Part shown: positions 45,266-56,593 of the stretch, piece by piece | How positions within the stretch are numbered: the first letter of the stretch is position 1 | Layout of the letters: every line of letters starts with the position of its first letter | Assembly (NCBI GenBank): GCA_002049455.2 | Contig: KV918781.1 | Coordinates: 310,001 to 374,000 of the forward strand | From: Porphyra umbilicalis | Taxonomy: Eukaryota; Rhodophyta; Bangiophyceae; Bangiales; Bangiaceae | Length of the DNA stretch: 64,000 nt | Direction of reading: 5' to 3' | The notes under the pieces: model-generated | What the model was told of the DNA's origin: nothing | The model's input: only the letters and a program-made list of their open reading frames with translations | Databases searched by the model: none | Program-made: the position numbers and the translations under genes

Positions 45266-48215
45266 TCTAGGCTGTTGTCGGAGTGTCGCGTCGGCTGTGG
45301 GATTGGTTCTGCAGTATGCACTTGCAACTTTTTCACACTCATTCCAACTGTCTCTAGATGGTTTCCATAGACGTGCGGCTCTTCCTCCAGCCTCCCGTCT
45401 CTCAACCCATGCCAGGAACGCAGCTCAGAAAGAAACAACTCCTTCGCTGACGGGTCGCCTCGACGGGTCGCCTCGATGGCAGTGGACTATCGGTGACCCG
45501 CACGCATTCAGGCTTGTGACCGTGGACGGCCTCGCCCATCGAAAATCTGTAGCGACGCCGTCTCAGTTGGGCTCATAACGGAGGTTAGGCTGGTGCTCGT
45601 CCGTGTCAAACAATGGCAGTCGTCCCTTTCAAGGTGCTCGTGCTAGAGGCCGTCAAAGATTACAACGCCCGCCCGGTCGCCGTTGTCCTGCGCGGAGAGG
45701 GCTTCGATGTCGTCGGCCGCAACGAGCTCGCAACCGATGCCGCAAAGCACTTGTGATCGTTGGCCTTCACTACTTACTCTGGTGGACCCGAAGGTGGTCA
45801 CGGTCCTTCGCAGCTCAGCGGTGGTTCTCACGCTAAGAGGCGCTGTGGTTTTCGCGCTTGTGGGACGCAAAGCAACGTTGCTCCTGTCGGCGCCGGGGAC
45901 GAGGCACTACGGGGCTTGGACTGGACGGCGTCCTTCTTCAGTTCTCCTCGTTGCGTCGCATAGTTCTATTGGTATCCTCACGAGGTAGTAGCCATGCGGT
46001 CATGAAACACTCACTCAAAGCGGATTCCCAGCTCGCCAAAAATGCATGCCGGGAGAAAAGGAGCCGACGGCGACACGCAGCGCACGAGGCCTGCCCGCAG
46101 GATAGGCGCCGCCCAGATCTGGGACAAGAAATAAAAACAGACCCCGGTGCGCAGAGTGTCGCAGACGTCATCGAAAGAGATGCGCAAAGAGAGGCCGCCC
46201 ATCAGTCAGTCGCAGACATGTCCAACGAAAACGAAGAAGCGGCACCACACAGGACCGAGTGAAGCTAGAGACGAGCAGTCCCGTCGCCGACACTGTAGAT
46301 CACCACGGTGAAAAGAAAAGCAATGCATGATTGGTAGCATACAGTTCTCACGAGGAGTCTCCGGTCGTACCTACTCAGTGCGTCACAGACCGTCGTGGGA
46401 TGAGCGGTGCGCCCCCGCCAACGGGGACGAGGCTGACGATGATGACGGTCACCCCGACCGCTGCTGCGTCGAGGGTGGCCCGGTTGGCCGTGCCGTGAGT
46501 CACATTGATGGTCTCCAACCCAACCAATGAGGTAGGTCCGCAAACCAGTCGTCGCTCCGTGGCCACCCGTTGCTGCCCGCGACGGATATCTCGTGCTCCC
46601 TGGCGTCTCACTGAGAACAAAAAATTGCCAGATTCAAGGAAAAAGACGATCGATGCGTTGGCAGAGCAGCCAAACGCGTCGACTCGGCCAAGCGCATGGT
46701 CGACGCAGCCGACACAGGCCGTTGGGAACGAGACAGTACGCCGCCTCGCAAGTCCTAAGAGCACTTGGCATCTGTGTACTTTTCGACTTGGCGTCGAATG
46801 GGTCCGCCGTGTGCCAGAGTCGGGTGGTTCGTGTGGTGCACGAGCCAACGAACCGTTTCTGACATGCATGCGCCTGAAAAGGCTGCGCACGACTGTCTAC
46901 TCGATCTGCAAGGTGCAGACATATGCGGGCGACACCGTCGCTGTCCTGCATGGCATGGTTGAGTGTGTCTATTTCACCTTTTCATCTCCCTGGTTTGCGT
47001 ACTCGCGGACAAAGACGCCCAAAGAGAAGACCTTGCAATAGCGCAGATGTCCTCCGGGCACGATGGCTCCGTCAGGCCCAGTGGACTGCAACACCGGGCT
47101 CGGGCCTTTTTCAGAGGAAGCAGCAATTGTCTGTCGAGCCTCGATCGTCATCCTTCGCTTGTCCCGACCGTCGTTGCTTCAGACGACGATCGCATATTTA
47201 CTGCAAAGGTTCACGGTCGATCGTTCTCTCGTACCGAATTGTATTTGAAAGCACTTCAACTAACTTGATGTATTGGTGACTCAGCTCCACCGATCAGATG
47301 TAGTGGTGCCTCAGCTATTCAAGCGACCTCCGCCTGGGGAGAGAGGGGAAGACTTTCCCGCCGTGCGATGGACACGCCTTCTTGCAGGCGTGGGCAGCGC
47401 GGGCGCCCACGGTGCCCCGCCGACAGCCACTGCGTCTGCAGGCGGTCGGCACTGGTCCTACTGGGCGGCCTGGTACGTTGTCGGGCACGACCCGAGTGAT
47501 CCAGGCTGGTAGACGAGGGATTGACTGAGGGCGACGAACACTACGCACTGAGCGCGGCTTTCTGTTGCTGGGTTTCTGCCTGACCACCCTCCCCCCTTCC
47601 GGCTGCCCAGTTACCGAAATGGCCGCTGTCGTCTTCGCTGCCGTAGAAAGAAACTGTCCAGCTGCCCCGATCCGCGGGCGTTCACGCAGGAGGGCTTGCG
47701 CCGTCCCCGAGCGCGGTCCCTGTCGGAACCCGACGGCCGGCAGCCGCCCCTGCGCGCCGCCCCGGTGGCGGAGGCGACGGCTACGTAGTCGCCGATAAGA
47801 CACTGCCTAGGAAATTGGCCGTCAGGACGAGTGCGACCGATGGCCACGGGATTGCGGCACGGCTGGACGCACCTGCGTTCCAGTCACGTTTTCAAGTCCG
47901 CAATTGTCTATCGAACCGCACGTCTCATTGGGCCACGGTATCTTCGGACGATTTCCAAGTCGCCGTAATTGCTGTAGGCGGAAAGTCTCTCGATGCAATC
48001 CTCCAGCCACTAACAGAATGCAGGCAACAGCGCTGTCGCGCGGCTGGCCTCAGCACTCGATATGAGGTGGTCTCGCCCGACATCGCAGCGCCGCCGCCTC
48101 CGGGCCCCGGTTCCCACAATCGCTCTACATCACGCACCCCCCCCGCGTCGGGACCTGGCGGTCCACGCTGTCTTGTTGTTGCGTTCCCCTCTATTGTTTT
48201 GACGCCTGTTTCGTC
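45266..48215. other. Intergenic, balanced composition
   Basis: No gene recognised. A 47-codon ATG frame at 45613-45756 looks protein-like but is unsupported. Remaining frames lack motifs. Confidence 0.35.
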
Positions 48216-49115
48216 ATGGACGAGAACAACAACAACCCTTCCCGTGTGCCACCGCCGCCGGGACCGAGGCATCCAGGCTCCTACATGTGCAGCATCTGCA
48301 CCATCGTGCTGACGGGTGAGACGAGCTGGAAACAGCACGTCCGCGGGAACCCACACAAGAAGCGGGCGCAACGCGCTGCTTCCATCGACGTCGCGAGCAA
48401 CCACAACGCCCCCTCTCTGCGCTGGACGTGCCCGACGTGTTTGGTGTGCAACGACTCGGCGGCGGGCCTCTTCGCCCACGTCGGGGGCGCAGTCCACCGC
48501 CGGGCCGTCTCGGTGCTGACAGACGCCGGTCGTGCAGGGGAGCTTCAAGCCCTTCTTCCTCGTCTCCGTGAGGCAGCGCTACAGGTTCTCCGGTCGGGCG
48601 GTGACCACGACCGCTGCATCGAGCTTCTCCATGAGACGGAGGCCCATGCAGGTGCGCAGGCGGCAGGCGGTCCCGCCGGACCTTCTGGTCACGGTTCCTC
48701 TGCAGGACATGGCGGGCGGAGTGGTGGCACGGACGCAAGGGCTGATGATAATGGCAGCCACCTGCGCAAACGCAGGCGCGAGTGCGATGCGGATGGCGGC
48801 GCGGTGGCGCGAGCCGCCGTTTGTTGTGGCGGTTATGCCCGAGACGGAAATGGCGTCCATCGTCGTGACGTGGGGGAAGCTTCTGCCTGTACCGGTGGCG
48901 GTGCCGCCTCGAGCACCCCGCCGCCGATTGGCGGGCATGGTCACGCCACAAACGCTCTCGAGCGAGCGGCCGCGGCGCGCGCTGTACCAGCGTCGCAGCA
49001 CGGCCGTCACGCAGTGGTGGTCCCGCCCGGGGCCCGTGTTTTGTTTGAGTGCCGGGTGTGCCGCCGCCAGCACTCTACCGCTGACGACTTCATCAACCAT
49101 GTGTGCAGCACGTAA
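48216..49115 (+). CDS. C2H2 zinc-finger protein with three fingers
   Basis: An intact frame of 299 residues starting MDENNNNPSR. Finger 1 (C25, C28, H41, H47) has spacing C-x2-C-x12-H-x5-H, as in U1-type/JAZ fingers that bind RNA or structured nucleic acid: YMCSICTIVL...HVRGNPHKKR. Finger 2 (about residues 70-95) has the same spacing in WTCPTCLVCNDSAAGLFAHV. A third, C-terminal finger ends the protein (FECRVCRRQHSTADDFINHV then C). Between them lie a Leu-rich helix (ELQALLPRLREAALQVL), a Gly/His-rich flexible part and a basic LRKRRREC likely nuclear signal. No intron. It lies between the zinc-protein genes and the Enhancer-of-zeste gene, in the repeat-rich part of the window. Nuclear RNA or DNA binding is inferred. 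Confidence 0.75.
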   Translation: MDENNNNPSRVPPPPGPRHPGSYMCSICTIVLTGETSWKQHVRGNPHKKRAQRAASIDVASNHNAPSLRWTCPTCLVCNDSAAGLFAHVGGAVHRRAVSVLTDAGRAGELQALLPRLREAALQVLRSGGDHDRCIELLHETEAHAGAQAAGGPAGPSGHGSSAGHGGRSGGTDARADDNGSHLRKRRRECDADGGAVARAAVCCGGYARDGNGVHRRDVGEASACTGGGAASSTPPPIGGHGHATNALERAAAARAVPASQHGRHAVVVPPGARVLFECRVCRRQHSTADDFINHVCST

Positions 49116-49169
49116 TACGCAAAGGGCAACAGAACGATTCTGGAGTACGCTCCCTCTTCCTTGCTGTCG

Positions 49170-49310
49170 TTGCAACTTCTGCTTCACTGCTGTGTGATGT
49201 GTGTTGCTGTTCCTGCTGCTTTACTGCTGTTTGTTGTGCATTGTTGTGTGGGGCACGTGTGTCTCGTCGTACCTGCTGCTTTACTGCTGTGTGTTGTGTC
49301 CTGTAGTGAC
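49170..49310. repeat. Degenerate CTGCTTTACTGCTGTGTG direct repeats
   Basis: Three copies of a word like CTGCTGCTTTACTGCTGTGT at a spacing of about 60-70 bp directly after the zinc-finger gene, probably in its 3' untranslated region. Confidence 0.5.
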
Positions 49311-49504
49311 GCGCAAGAAGCATAGTGGCCCTTAATAGCTAACCATCATCCCTGTCACGCAAACAAGCACGCGCACGCCGCCCAGCAACGACGGTGACCT
49401 ACTTTCCACTCGCCAGCATGCCAGCCTTCCCAATCGCCAGCACCACCGCATCGCCACCACCCGTAGCGTCGCCACAAACAAGCACTCACACCGTGACAGA
49501 CAAC

Positions 49505-51210
49505 AGCACATGCACGACCGCGTCGCCGCTGACGACGGCGAGCTGGTTGACGAGCGCCAACCCGCCCACCTCGAGCAGTACCAGCACGTGCACGACCGCC
49601 TCTCTGCCGACGATGGCCAGCTTGTTGACGCCCGCCAACACATGCACCTCCCAAAACAACAAGACCTGCACGACCGACCGCCTCGCCCACGATGATGGCA
49701 AGCTCGCTCACACACTCGAGCACATGTACCGTGGCCAACACGAGCACGAGCACGACCGCATCGCCGCCGAGCACGGTGACCTCGTTGACGCTGGCCAACG
49801 CGCGCACGAGGCGCCACGCCAACACCAACATGGACGCCTCGTCGTCGACGACGGCGTGCCTATGGACTCAATCAGGCACGCACACATTGGCAAACACAAG
49901 CACCTGCTCGACCGCCTCGATGCCGCCAACTCGTCAACTGCGCGCTCGTTGACGCCCGCCAACACGCGCCCCTGATGCAACACCAGCACCAGCTCGACCG
50001 CCTCGCCGCCGACGACGGCGACAACCTCAACATCCTCCAACACGCGCACCTTGCGCCACACCGACAGAAGCATGACCGCCTCGTCACCGACGACGATGAG
50101 CTCGTTGACGTCTACCAGCACGCGCACCGGGTGCCACACCAGAAGCAGCACGACCGCCTTGACACCGACGACTGCGACCACGTAGATGACCTGCAGCACC
50201 CCCACATCGACGATAGAGACAACGTTGACGACCTGCAAGACGCCCGCCTTGCAGACGGCGAGCACGCAGACGACCGCCGTGCCGCCAGCACAAGCACCTG
50301 CTCGACCGCCTCGATGCCGCCAACTCGTCAACTGCGCGCTCGTTGACGCCCGCCAACACGCGCCCCTGATGCAACACCAGCACCAGCTCGACCGCCTCGC
50401 CGCCGACGACGGCGACAACCTCAACATCCTCCAACACGCGCACCTTGCGCCACACCGACAGAAGCATGACCGCCTCGTCACCGACGACGATGAGCTCGTT
50501 GACGTCTACCAGCACGCGCACCGGGTGCCACACTAGAAGCAGCACGACCGCCTTGACACCGACGACTGCGACCACGTAGATGACCTGCAGCACCCCCACA
50601 TCGACGATAGAGACAACGTTGACGACCTGCAAGACGCCCACCTTGCAGACGGCGAGCACGCAGACGACCGCCGTGCCGCCAGCACAAGCACCTGCTCGAC
50701 CGCCTCGAAGCCGCCAACTCGTCAACTGCGCGCTCGTTGATGCCCGCCAACATGCGCCCCTGATGCAGTACCAGGACCAGCTCGACCGCCTGGCCGCCGA
50801 CGACAGCGACGACCTCATCATCCTCAACACGCGCCCCTGATGCAACACCAGCACCAGCTCGACCGCCTCGCCGCCGACGACGGCGACAACCTCAACAGCC
50901 TCCAACACGCGCACCTTGCGCCACACCGACAGAAGCATGACCGCCTCGTCACCGACGACGATGAGCTCGCTGATGCCCACCAGCACGCGCACCGGGTGCC
51001 ACACCAGGAACAGCACGACCGCATTGACACCGACGACGGTAAAGTCGTTCACGCACTCCAACACGCGCACAGAGGCCAGCAGGGGCACGAGCTCGACCGC
51101 CTCGCCGTGGAGCACGGCGACCTCCTTGACATCTCTAAAAGCCGGGACCTCGCCCAACACGAGAGCCAGGTCGCCCGCCTTGCCGCCGAAGACAGAGGCC
51201 ACATGTAACC
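49505..51210. repeat. 78-bp repeat array with 394-bp higher-order duplication
   Basis: Built from degenerate 78-bp units. On plus they read as 26-residue units of the type HxxKHDRLVTDDDELVDVYQHAH; on minus they read as Val/Leu-rich units. A higher-order block of 394 bp starting at CACCTGCTCGACCGCCTCGA repeats at 49901, 50295 and 50689 with near identity. 394 is not a codon multiple, so the block shifts frame each time. The array ends about 130 bp from the stop of the Enhancer-of-zeste gene. Coding status is unclear. Confidence 0.75.
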
Positions 51211-51340
51211 ACTCCAGCACGCGCTCGCAGGCCAACGCAAGCACTAGCAGAACGCCTTTCCGACGTCGTCGGCGCCCATGTTGGCACACTCCAACGCGCG
51301 CATCTCCCCCAACACAAAAAATGCCACGACCGCCCGGTCC

Positions 51341-54300
51341 TCACACCCACCCAGGCACGTCGTAGCCATAGTCGAAGAAGAGCTCCTCTCCGGGAGCCAA
51401 AGGAGCCCGGGCAAATAAGCCGACCCTGATTTGGCCGCTCACGTTTAACAGCTTTGCCTCAACGTTGGCGAGCTCCTTTCTTCGGTGATTGATGAACTTC
51501 GTCCGATTGCCCTTGTACTTGGCATCGATGTTGACCGTCTTCGTGACAGAGTACAGGAAGCTGACGCCCATTGCGTCGTAGACGCGCCCTCGTGCATGTG
51601 CCTCCCCGTTGGAGAGTAGCTCGCCAACATACTCACCGACAAAGTCCCCGGCAGCCGCCGGCTCAGCTGCAAAGACCCCAAGACCGTGTGCGCCTGAGCG
51701 GCCGAGCACACAGCGAACTCGAGCACCGACCTGTAGTTGAACATTCCGGCAACGGCGCCGACCGACCGCCTCTCCAGCAGCCATGCCGTCGCTAGCAACG
51801 TCCGCTTCAATAAGGAGCCCAGCCCCACGCAGAGGCGGTACACCGGCGCTTGGGTCAGCTTGACCGGGTGGTGTTGGCAGCCCGTCGACACCAGTATCCG
51901 GATTCCAGTGTGCACCGCACGTGAGACACGCATCGGGGTCGCACTCCCGGTCGACGCTGAAGCACGGGCACTCGTCCGTCGCACACCGTGACGGCGGCAC
52001 GCATGCGCACCAGGTGCGCCGGTTGCAGTGCCGAGACGCAGAAGCTGGCGCGGCGTCGATGAGCGCCAACGAGGTGCCCGCCGACGACGCAGACCGCCCC
52101 GCCGCTGCCCGACAACCAAGAGCGCACCAGCACGACTTCTCGCACGACAGTCCCACCCTTGCGCACCTGCAGCGCTCTGCCGTGCACGCACCGACGTGAA
52201 AACACGGCATGAAGTCATGCACCTTGTCAGGCGCGTCGGGATCCTCCTGACTGCTGCCGTTCGTGGTTCTCCCAGGCGAGGAAAATGCACCCAGGGACAA
52301 CGGCGGTGAAGCCGGACGCGTGTGAGTTTGCTGCAAGCCACGTGCAAACGCCGCCCCAGCCCCCGTCACGGGCGTGGAGCTGTCGCGTGCGGCGGCATCC
52401 ACGTCGACATCTTCGTCAGGCGGCTGTACGTGCAACATGCCCCGCCCAGTCCACCCCGCCCCTGCAATGTAGTCAGCAACGCCGCGACACGTCTTGCCAG
52501 GAACAAATCTGGCGAGAAGACAAGTGTCTCCGTCCCCGACAATGTCTGCGCCTAGGTGAAGAAGCGCCACCTGTGCGTCACTCCAATCATGTACGGTCGG
52601 CTTCTCGTACGTCATGGCCGCCTTCACGCGAGCGTCGTGGCGACACTCCGCGCACCCACTGGCTGCTGCGGCAATGGAAGCATGCAAAATGCCTGCGCGA
52701 CCACCACGGCGACCATCCGACACGGAGGGCCGTGCGAAGACGGGTACATCACTGTCGGGAACGTGGTCGTCCTCATCATTGACCACGAGGCTGTCAATGC
52801 CTCCACACAAACGGTCCGAAACGCCTCTCGTAGAGCCAACAACGTTCTCGCACGCGGCAGGATGACCCGCGCTGACGCCTTCGACGCCAAGACCTACACC
52901 AGGACAGGGAGCGCTGCCGGCCGCGACACTGTCAGCGTCACCGTCGCTGTCGCTGACAGCCACATTACGAGAGGGAGCGCTGCCAGCCGCGACACTGTCC
53001 GCGTCACCCTCGCTGTCGCTGACAGCCACAGCACGAGAGCGAGCGCTTCCAGCCCCGACACCGTCCGCGTCACCATCACTGTCGCTGAGCACCCTGCGAC
53101 GGCGATGCCGCTCGCGGTGCGCGGAGGACGCCGCGTGGAATGACGCTCTCCACTCTCCAGGGACGACCCCCGCAACCCGATCTGGGTCCGCGCGCGCGTT
53201 TGCATCACGGCCTCGACACGCATCATCACGGCGAGCGACAGGTACAGACGACGACGGCTCCACCGTGTGCGTGCCGTGCACGCGACAAGTGTAGCGCAGG
53301 CACGTTCGACACAACAGACGCAAGAAGACTTCTCTCGACGTCCCATAAAAGTCGAACGTCGGCGCACACTCGGAGGCGACAGCGTCTGCGCGGTCCACAT
53401 GGTCCGTGGAGAACAGAGCGCCCATACACGGCAGAAGCGTGACCGCGGCAGGACCCTCTGGAGCACGAAGGGCAGCGTGACCAGACCGCAGAGCGGCAAC
53501 GTCGGCCCGCAGCGCGCCGTTGTCGGCGTGCGACTCTCGTACAAGTGCGGCTTCCCGCGTCGCCCACGCGCGACTGGCGGGGGGAAGACCAGCAGCGAGC
53601 ACGTCAGACGCAGCTGTCGTCGCAGCGACGGCGAGCGCCACGGCCGCGGCCTGATGACCATGAAGGTCCTCATGGCCGAGGCGCCCGACCTGTGCAACGC
53701 ACTCACCGACCGATGGACTGACGACTTGCTCCCGTACGGCTCCAGTGCCGAGAACGACGGCGAGGCTGGCACCGCCCGTCAAGCGCTCGATCGCCGCTCG
53801 GCTCTTGGCGCGCGCGGCTCGACCCGCAGAAGCCCGGCGGTGGTCAGCCGCTCGACGCTTGATGAGTTGTATGACGTGGGTCAGGAAGGAGACGGTCTCG
53901 CCCAATGCGCTGCTCATAGCGCTCACCACCGCAGGTGATTCACCCAGGGCCTCCACGACAGCTTGCACCCCCGCCCGCTGCGCCGACCGACACGTAAGCG
54001 ACGGGAGCGATCGGTAGTGCCCGTCGTGATGAATGGTGTCCGGATCAGACGCGTCGCTGCCGTCACTGTTCCACTCGGGGGGCGCCCATCCGTTCTTTCG
54101 CATGATCTTGTCCGCCTTTGCATGCGCCTCGTCCGAGGGGCCAAGGTATGGCGTGAACTTGGCGGGAGGCACGTGCTCAAGCCGTCGCCAAGACCGACGC
54201 AATGACGTGTAAGCAGTCGCCGATGGGAGACGCTCAGCTGCTGGAAGAATCGTGACGACCACAGCGTCGTCCGCGGCGGTGGCGCTCGGCGCCACCCGCG

Positions 54301-54877
54301 CGCGCCGTGCGGAGCGCAGGTAGTCGAGAATAGTGCGCTGCACCTCTCGGGGGGGGCGCCTCTCGTCGTTGTCAGGTTGCTCAGCGCGTGCCCCATTCTT
54401 CCGGCTGCTCCTCTCCAGGAGGCTTCCAGACACCACATCCCCCCCACCCGGACTCAAAGCCTCCCCGCGACAGCAACTCGGGCCAACTCTGCTGGATGAT
54501 GCCACAGTACTGGCATAGCGACTATCAACGTCGGGGGCACCAACACGCGCGAGCAACGCGGACGATGTGGGGGCCTGCTCAACAGGGCGGGAGACGGCAG
54601 CCACAGACACCGCTGCCGCGGCGCGGGCGTAGCGCTCAGCCGCGGCCCGATTCACCGCAATGGCTATGCGCCCCTCCGCGCGACGACGCCGACGAGCGCG
54701 GCGCCCCGCTCGGCCATACAGACGAAGGATGACACGCTTCAGAATAGTGCCGTCCCCAGAGGCGGCAGCCACAAGGTCGGCAGCTTCAGCATCGTCGTCC
54801 ACATCGGACAAAGGCCCCTCATCGTTGGGCCAATCCTCCACATAGTTCTCCTCGGGGACACAGCGCATTGTCGCCAT
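51341..54877 (-). CDS. E(z)-like: Enhancer-of-zeste-like histone H3K27 methyltransferase
   Basis: An intact, intronless frame of 1178 residues from ATG 54877 (MATMRCVPEENYVEDWPNDE); the frame extends upstream without another ATG. Domains in E(z) order: a FLRLLCRTCLRYTCRVHGTH segment at about 517-538, like the FCRRCFKYDCFLH block; a SANT2-like domain at about 762-807 (WSDAQVALLHLGADIV...TKTCR-like GKTCRGVADYI); a pre-SET CXC domain at about 886-985 with many cysteines ending RECDPDACLTCGAH; and a C-terminal SET domain at about 1055-1178 (VFAAEP...FVGEYVGELLS...FINH...GEELFFDYGY). In family members this enzyme is the catalytic subunit of PRC2 and silences genes and transposons. Odd points: the SAM-site NHS is NHR here; a 22-residue SDxDGDADSVAAGSAPSR repeat sits in the linker; the protein is longer than typical (about 750). 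It lies among satellite arrays and a transposase. Confidence 0.88.
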   Translation of the reverse strand: MATMRCVPEENYVEDWPNDEGPLSDVDDDAEAADLVAAASGDGTILKRVILRLYGRAGRRARRRRRAEGRIAIAVNRAAAERYARAAAAVSVAAVSRPVEQAPTSSALLARVGAPDVDSRYASTVASSSRVGPSCCRGEALSPGGGDVVSGSLLERSSRKNGARAEQPDNDERRPPREVQRTILDYLRSARRARVAPSATAADDAVVVTILPAAERLPSATAYTSLRRSWRRLEHVPPAKFTPYLGPSDEAHAKADKIMRKNGWAPPEWNSDGSDASDPDTIHHDGHYRSLPSLTCRSAQRAGVQAVVEALGESPAVVSAMSSALGETVSFLTHVIQLIKRRAADHRRASAGRAARAKSRAAIERLTGGASLAVVLGTGAVREQVVSPSVGECVAQVGRLGHEDLHGHQAAAVALAVAATTAASDVLAAGLPPASRAWATREAALVRESHADNGALRADVAALRSGHAALRAPEGPAAVTLLPCMGALFSTDHVDRADAVASECAPTFDFYGTSREVFLRLLCRTCLRYTCRVHGTHTVEPSSSVPVARRDDACRGRDANARADPDRVAGVVPGEWRASFHAASSAHRERHRRRRVLSDSDGDADGVGAGSARSRAVAVSDSEGDADSVAAGSAPSRNVAVSDSDGDADSVAAGSAPCPGVGLGVEGVSAGHPAACENVVGSTRGVSDRLCGGIDSLVVNDEDDHVPDSDVPVFARPSVSDGRRGGRAGILHASIAAAASGCAECRHDARVKAAMTYEKPTVHDWSDAQVALLHLGADIVGDGDTCLLARFVPGKTCRGVADYIAGAGWTGRGMLHVQPPDEDVDVDAAARDSSTPVTGAGAAFARGLQQTHTRPASPPLSLGAFSSPGRTTNGSSQEDPDAPDKVHDFMPCFHVGACTAERCRCARVGLSCEKSCWCALGCRAAAGRSASSAGTSLALIDAAPASASRHCNRRTWCACVPPSRCATDECPCFSVDRECDPDACLTCGAHWNPDTGVDGLPTPPGQADPSAGVPPLRGAGLLIEADVASDGMAAGEAVGRRRCRNVQLQVGARVRCVLGRSGAHGLGVFAAEPAAAGDFVGEYVGELLSNGEAHARGRVYDAMGVSFLYSVTKTVNIDAKYKGNRTKFINHRRKELANVEAKLLNVSGQIRVGLFARAPLAPGEELFFDYGYDVPGWV

Positions 54878-56593
54878 TGTGGCAAGGCGAGACGGGGTCC
54901 GCGGCCGCGACCAGCCACAACGAGATGCCGACAGCTGACAATGGGATGCCGACAGCTGACCGTGCTCCCCCCGACGCACCTCAGCAGGTGTCGTGACCTG
55001 CGTTTGTCGCTCAAGTGCTCAAATCACCAAAATTCCGCGCCCCAGTTGCTGCGTGGACCAATCATGCTGATCTGGGACAGGCTAATTGCGAGGCATGTCA
55101 GTTGTCATTTCACAATTCGTGCGTAATGGTTCGTCGCCCGTCGGCGTGTCAGTGGCAATGCCGCTGAGCGTGGCGGCCGGGAAACGGCTGGCGCCTGAGG
55201 CCGCGGCTGCCGCGGTTGTGCGGCCGCCCCGCGGCCGCACGGCCGTAAGAAGCGGTCGCCGTCGCAGGCGACGATGACGTGTCGGGGGGGGACGCGGGGG
55301 GGGGTATGTAAGGCCGCTACCTCGACGCAATTGGCTGTCGCGCCGCCGTCGACTTGGTACTCTCGTCGCCCGCCGCCACCGATGGCGGAGCTACACTGCT
55401 TCCATCGGGGGCGGTGCCGGGCGTCACACCCTCCGGCAGCCCGTCGCCCGAGGGTGTGACGCCGGCCGCGCGGGTCTGCACACCCTCGTGGTGGCCGCAA
55501 CCGTCGGCCCGTGCCGCTGACGGGCGGCTGGCGCGTTGCCGCCGCAAGTGTTGGTAGCGGCGGGTGCGCCTGCCTGCCCGTGGCCAGCGGCGGGCGGCTG
55601 CACGTAAGACAGCTGCGAGTGGCCTATTCGTCGCTGGGGCTGCCACGGCCGCAACCGTGGTGGCCCCGCCGTAGCTGGCAACGCGCGACAACGCCGTGCG
55701 GCGACGGCGAGGCGCTTTGCCACCAGTGTGATGCCCACCTATGCCAACCGATGGCCTCCAGTCTGGTGCCCGCCTGCACCACTCCTCACAGCTCCAGAGC
55801 ACGACTGTCACTCGACGCAGCCGCCTGTGCAAGTAAAAGCAGAACGCTTGCTACGGCAGTGACTTGGGAGTCGTGCCTCGTAGCATGTCACCGTGCAGTT
55901 GCCGCCCCAGCGCTCATCGACCGGCGAGCACTACGGCACATGGTCCTAGCACTGTCCCTAGCACTGTCCCTTGTGTAGCATACCAAACAAACACCAGCTG
56001 TGGCACACAGTCGATGTGATGGGCTCCCAAATGGCGGCGCGATGTCCCTGTTCATGCCACCTTCAGCACAGAAAAGCACAGAGTTGCTGCCAACGGATCC
56101 CGACGGCATCGACTTTCCACAATCTCCAGCAAGTTTCTTCTTTTGTCGATCTCAAAGATTTCAAATGGCTCGACTTCTGTGGGGAAGCTTCGGTTTCAAT
56201 GGCGCAGGACTTTCTATTTCAAAAGAGTGCAACAAATAAGTTTTCATGAGCAGGCTCCGATCACCACCCCTTGCATCCCATTCGCAAAGTCACAGATGGC
56301 ACCTGTTGTGTCCCCTTGGCCAAGTCCCAGATGGCACCTGTTGCGTCCCATAGGTCAACTGCGTCTTCCTGGCGCCGTGCATGACACGCTACACGACAGT
56401 CATGGTCAGCACTGCTAGAGTGCGTCGCCACCCTCACTGCTCCAGTGCCATGGGTACCCGACACAACCCTCTCTTGCGTCTGTCATATCTACAGGTCATG
56501 TTCGTGTGCATGTCGTGTGTGGCCCACACACACACACACGTGTGTGGGTTTTGTGTTCGGGAGGCCATGGATTTTTGGTCTACATCAACAGTT
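54878..56593. other. Intergenic
   Basis: The upstream side of the Enhancer-of-zeste gene and downstream side of the transposase. GC-rich at 55100-55750, otherwise balanced. A CA/TG-rich palindromic stretch (CCCACACACAC...GTGTGTGGG) lies near 56520-56550. No gene is supported. Confidence 0.4.

Noticed and set aside
45613-45756. 47-codon ATG frame (MAVVPFKVLVLEAVKDYNAR...)
   Set aside because: It reads a little like the start of a receiver domain but is too short and isolated to support.
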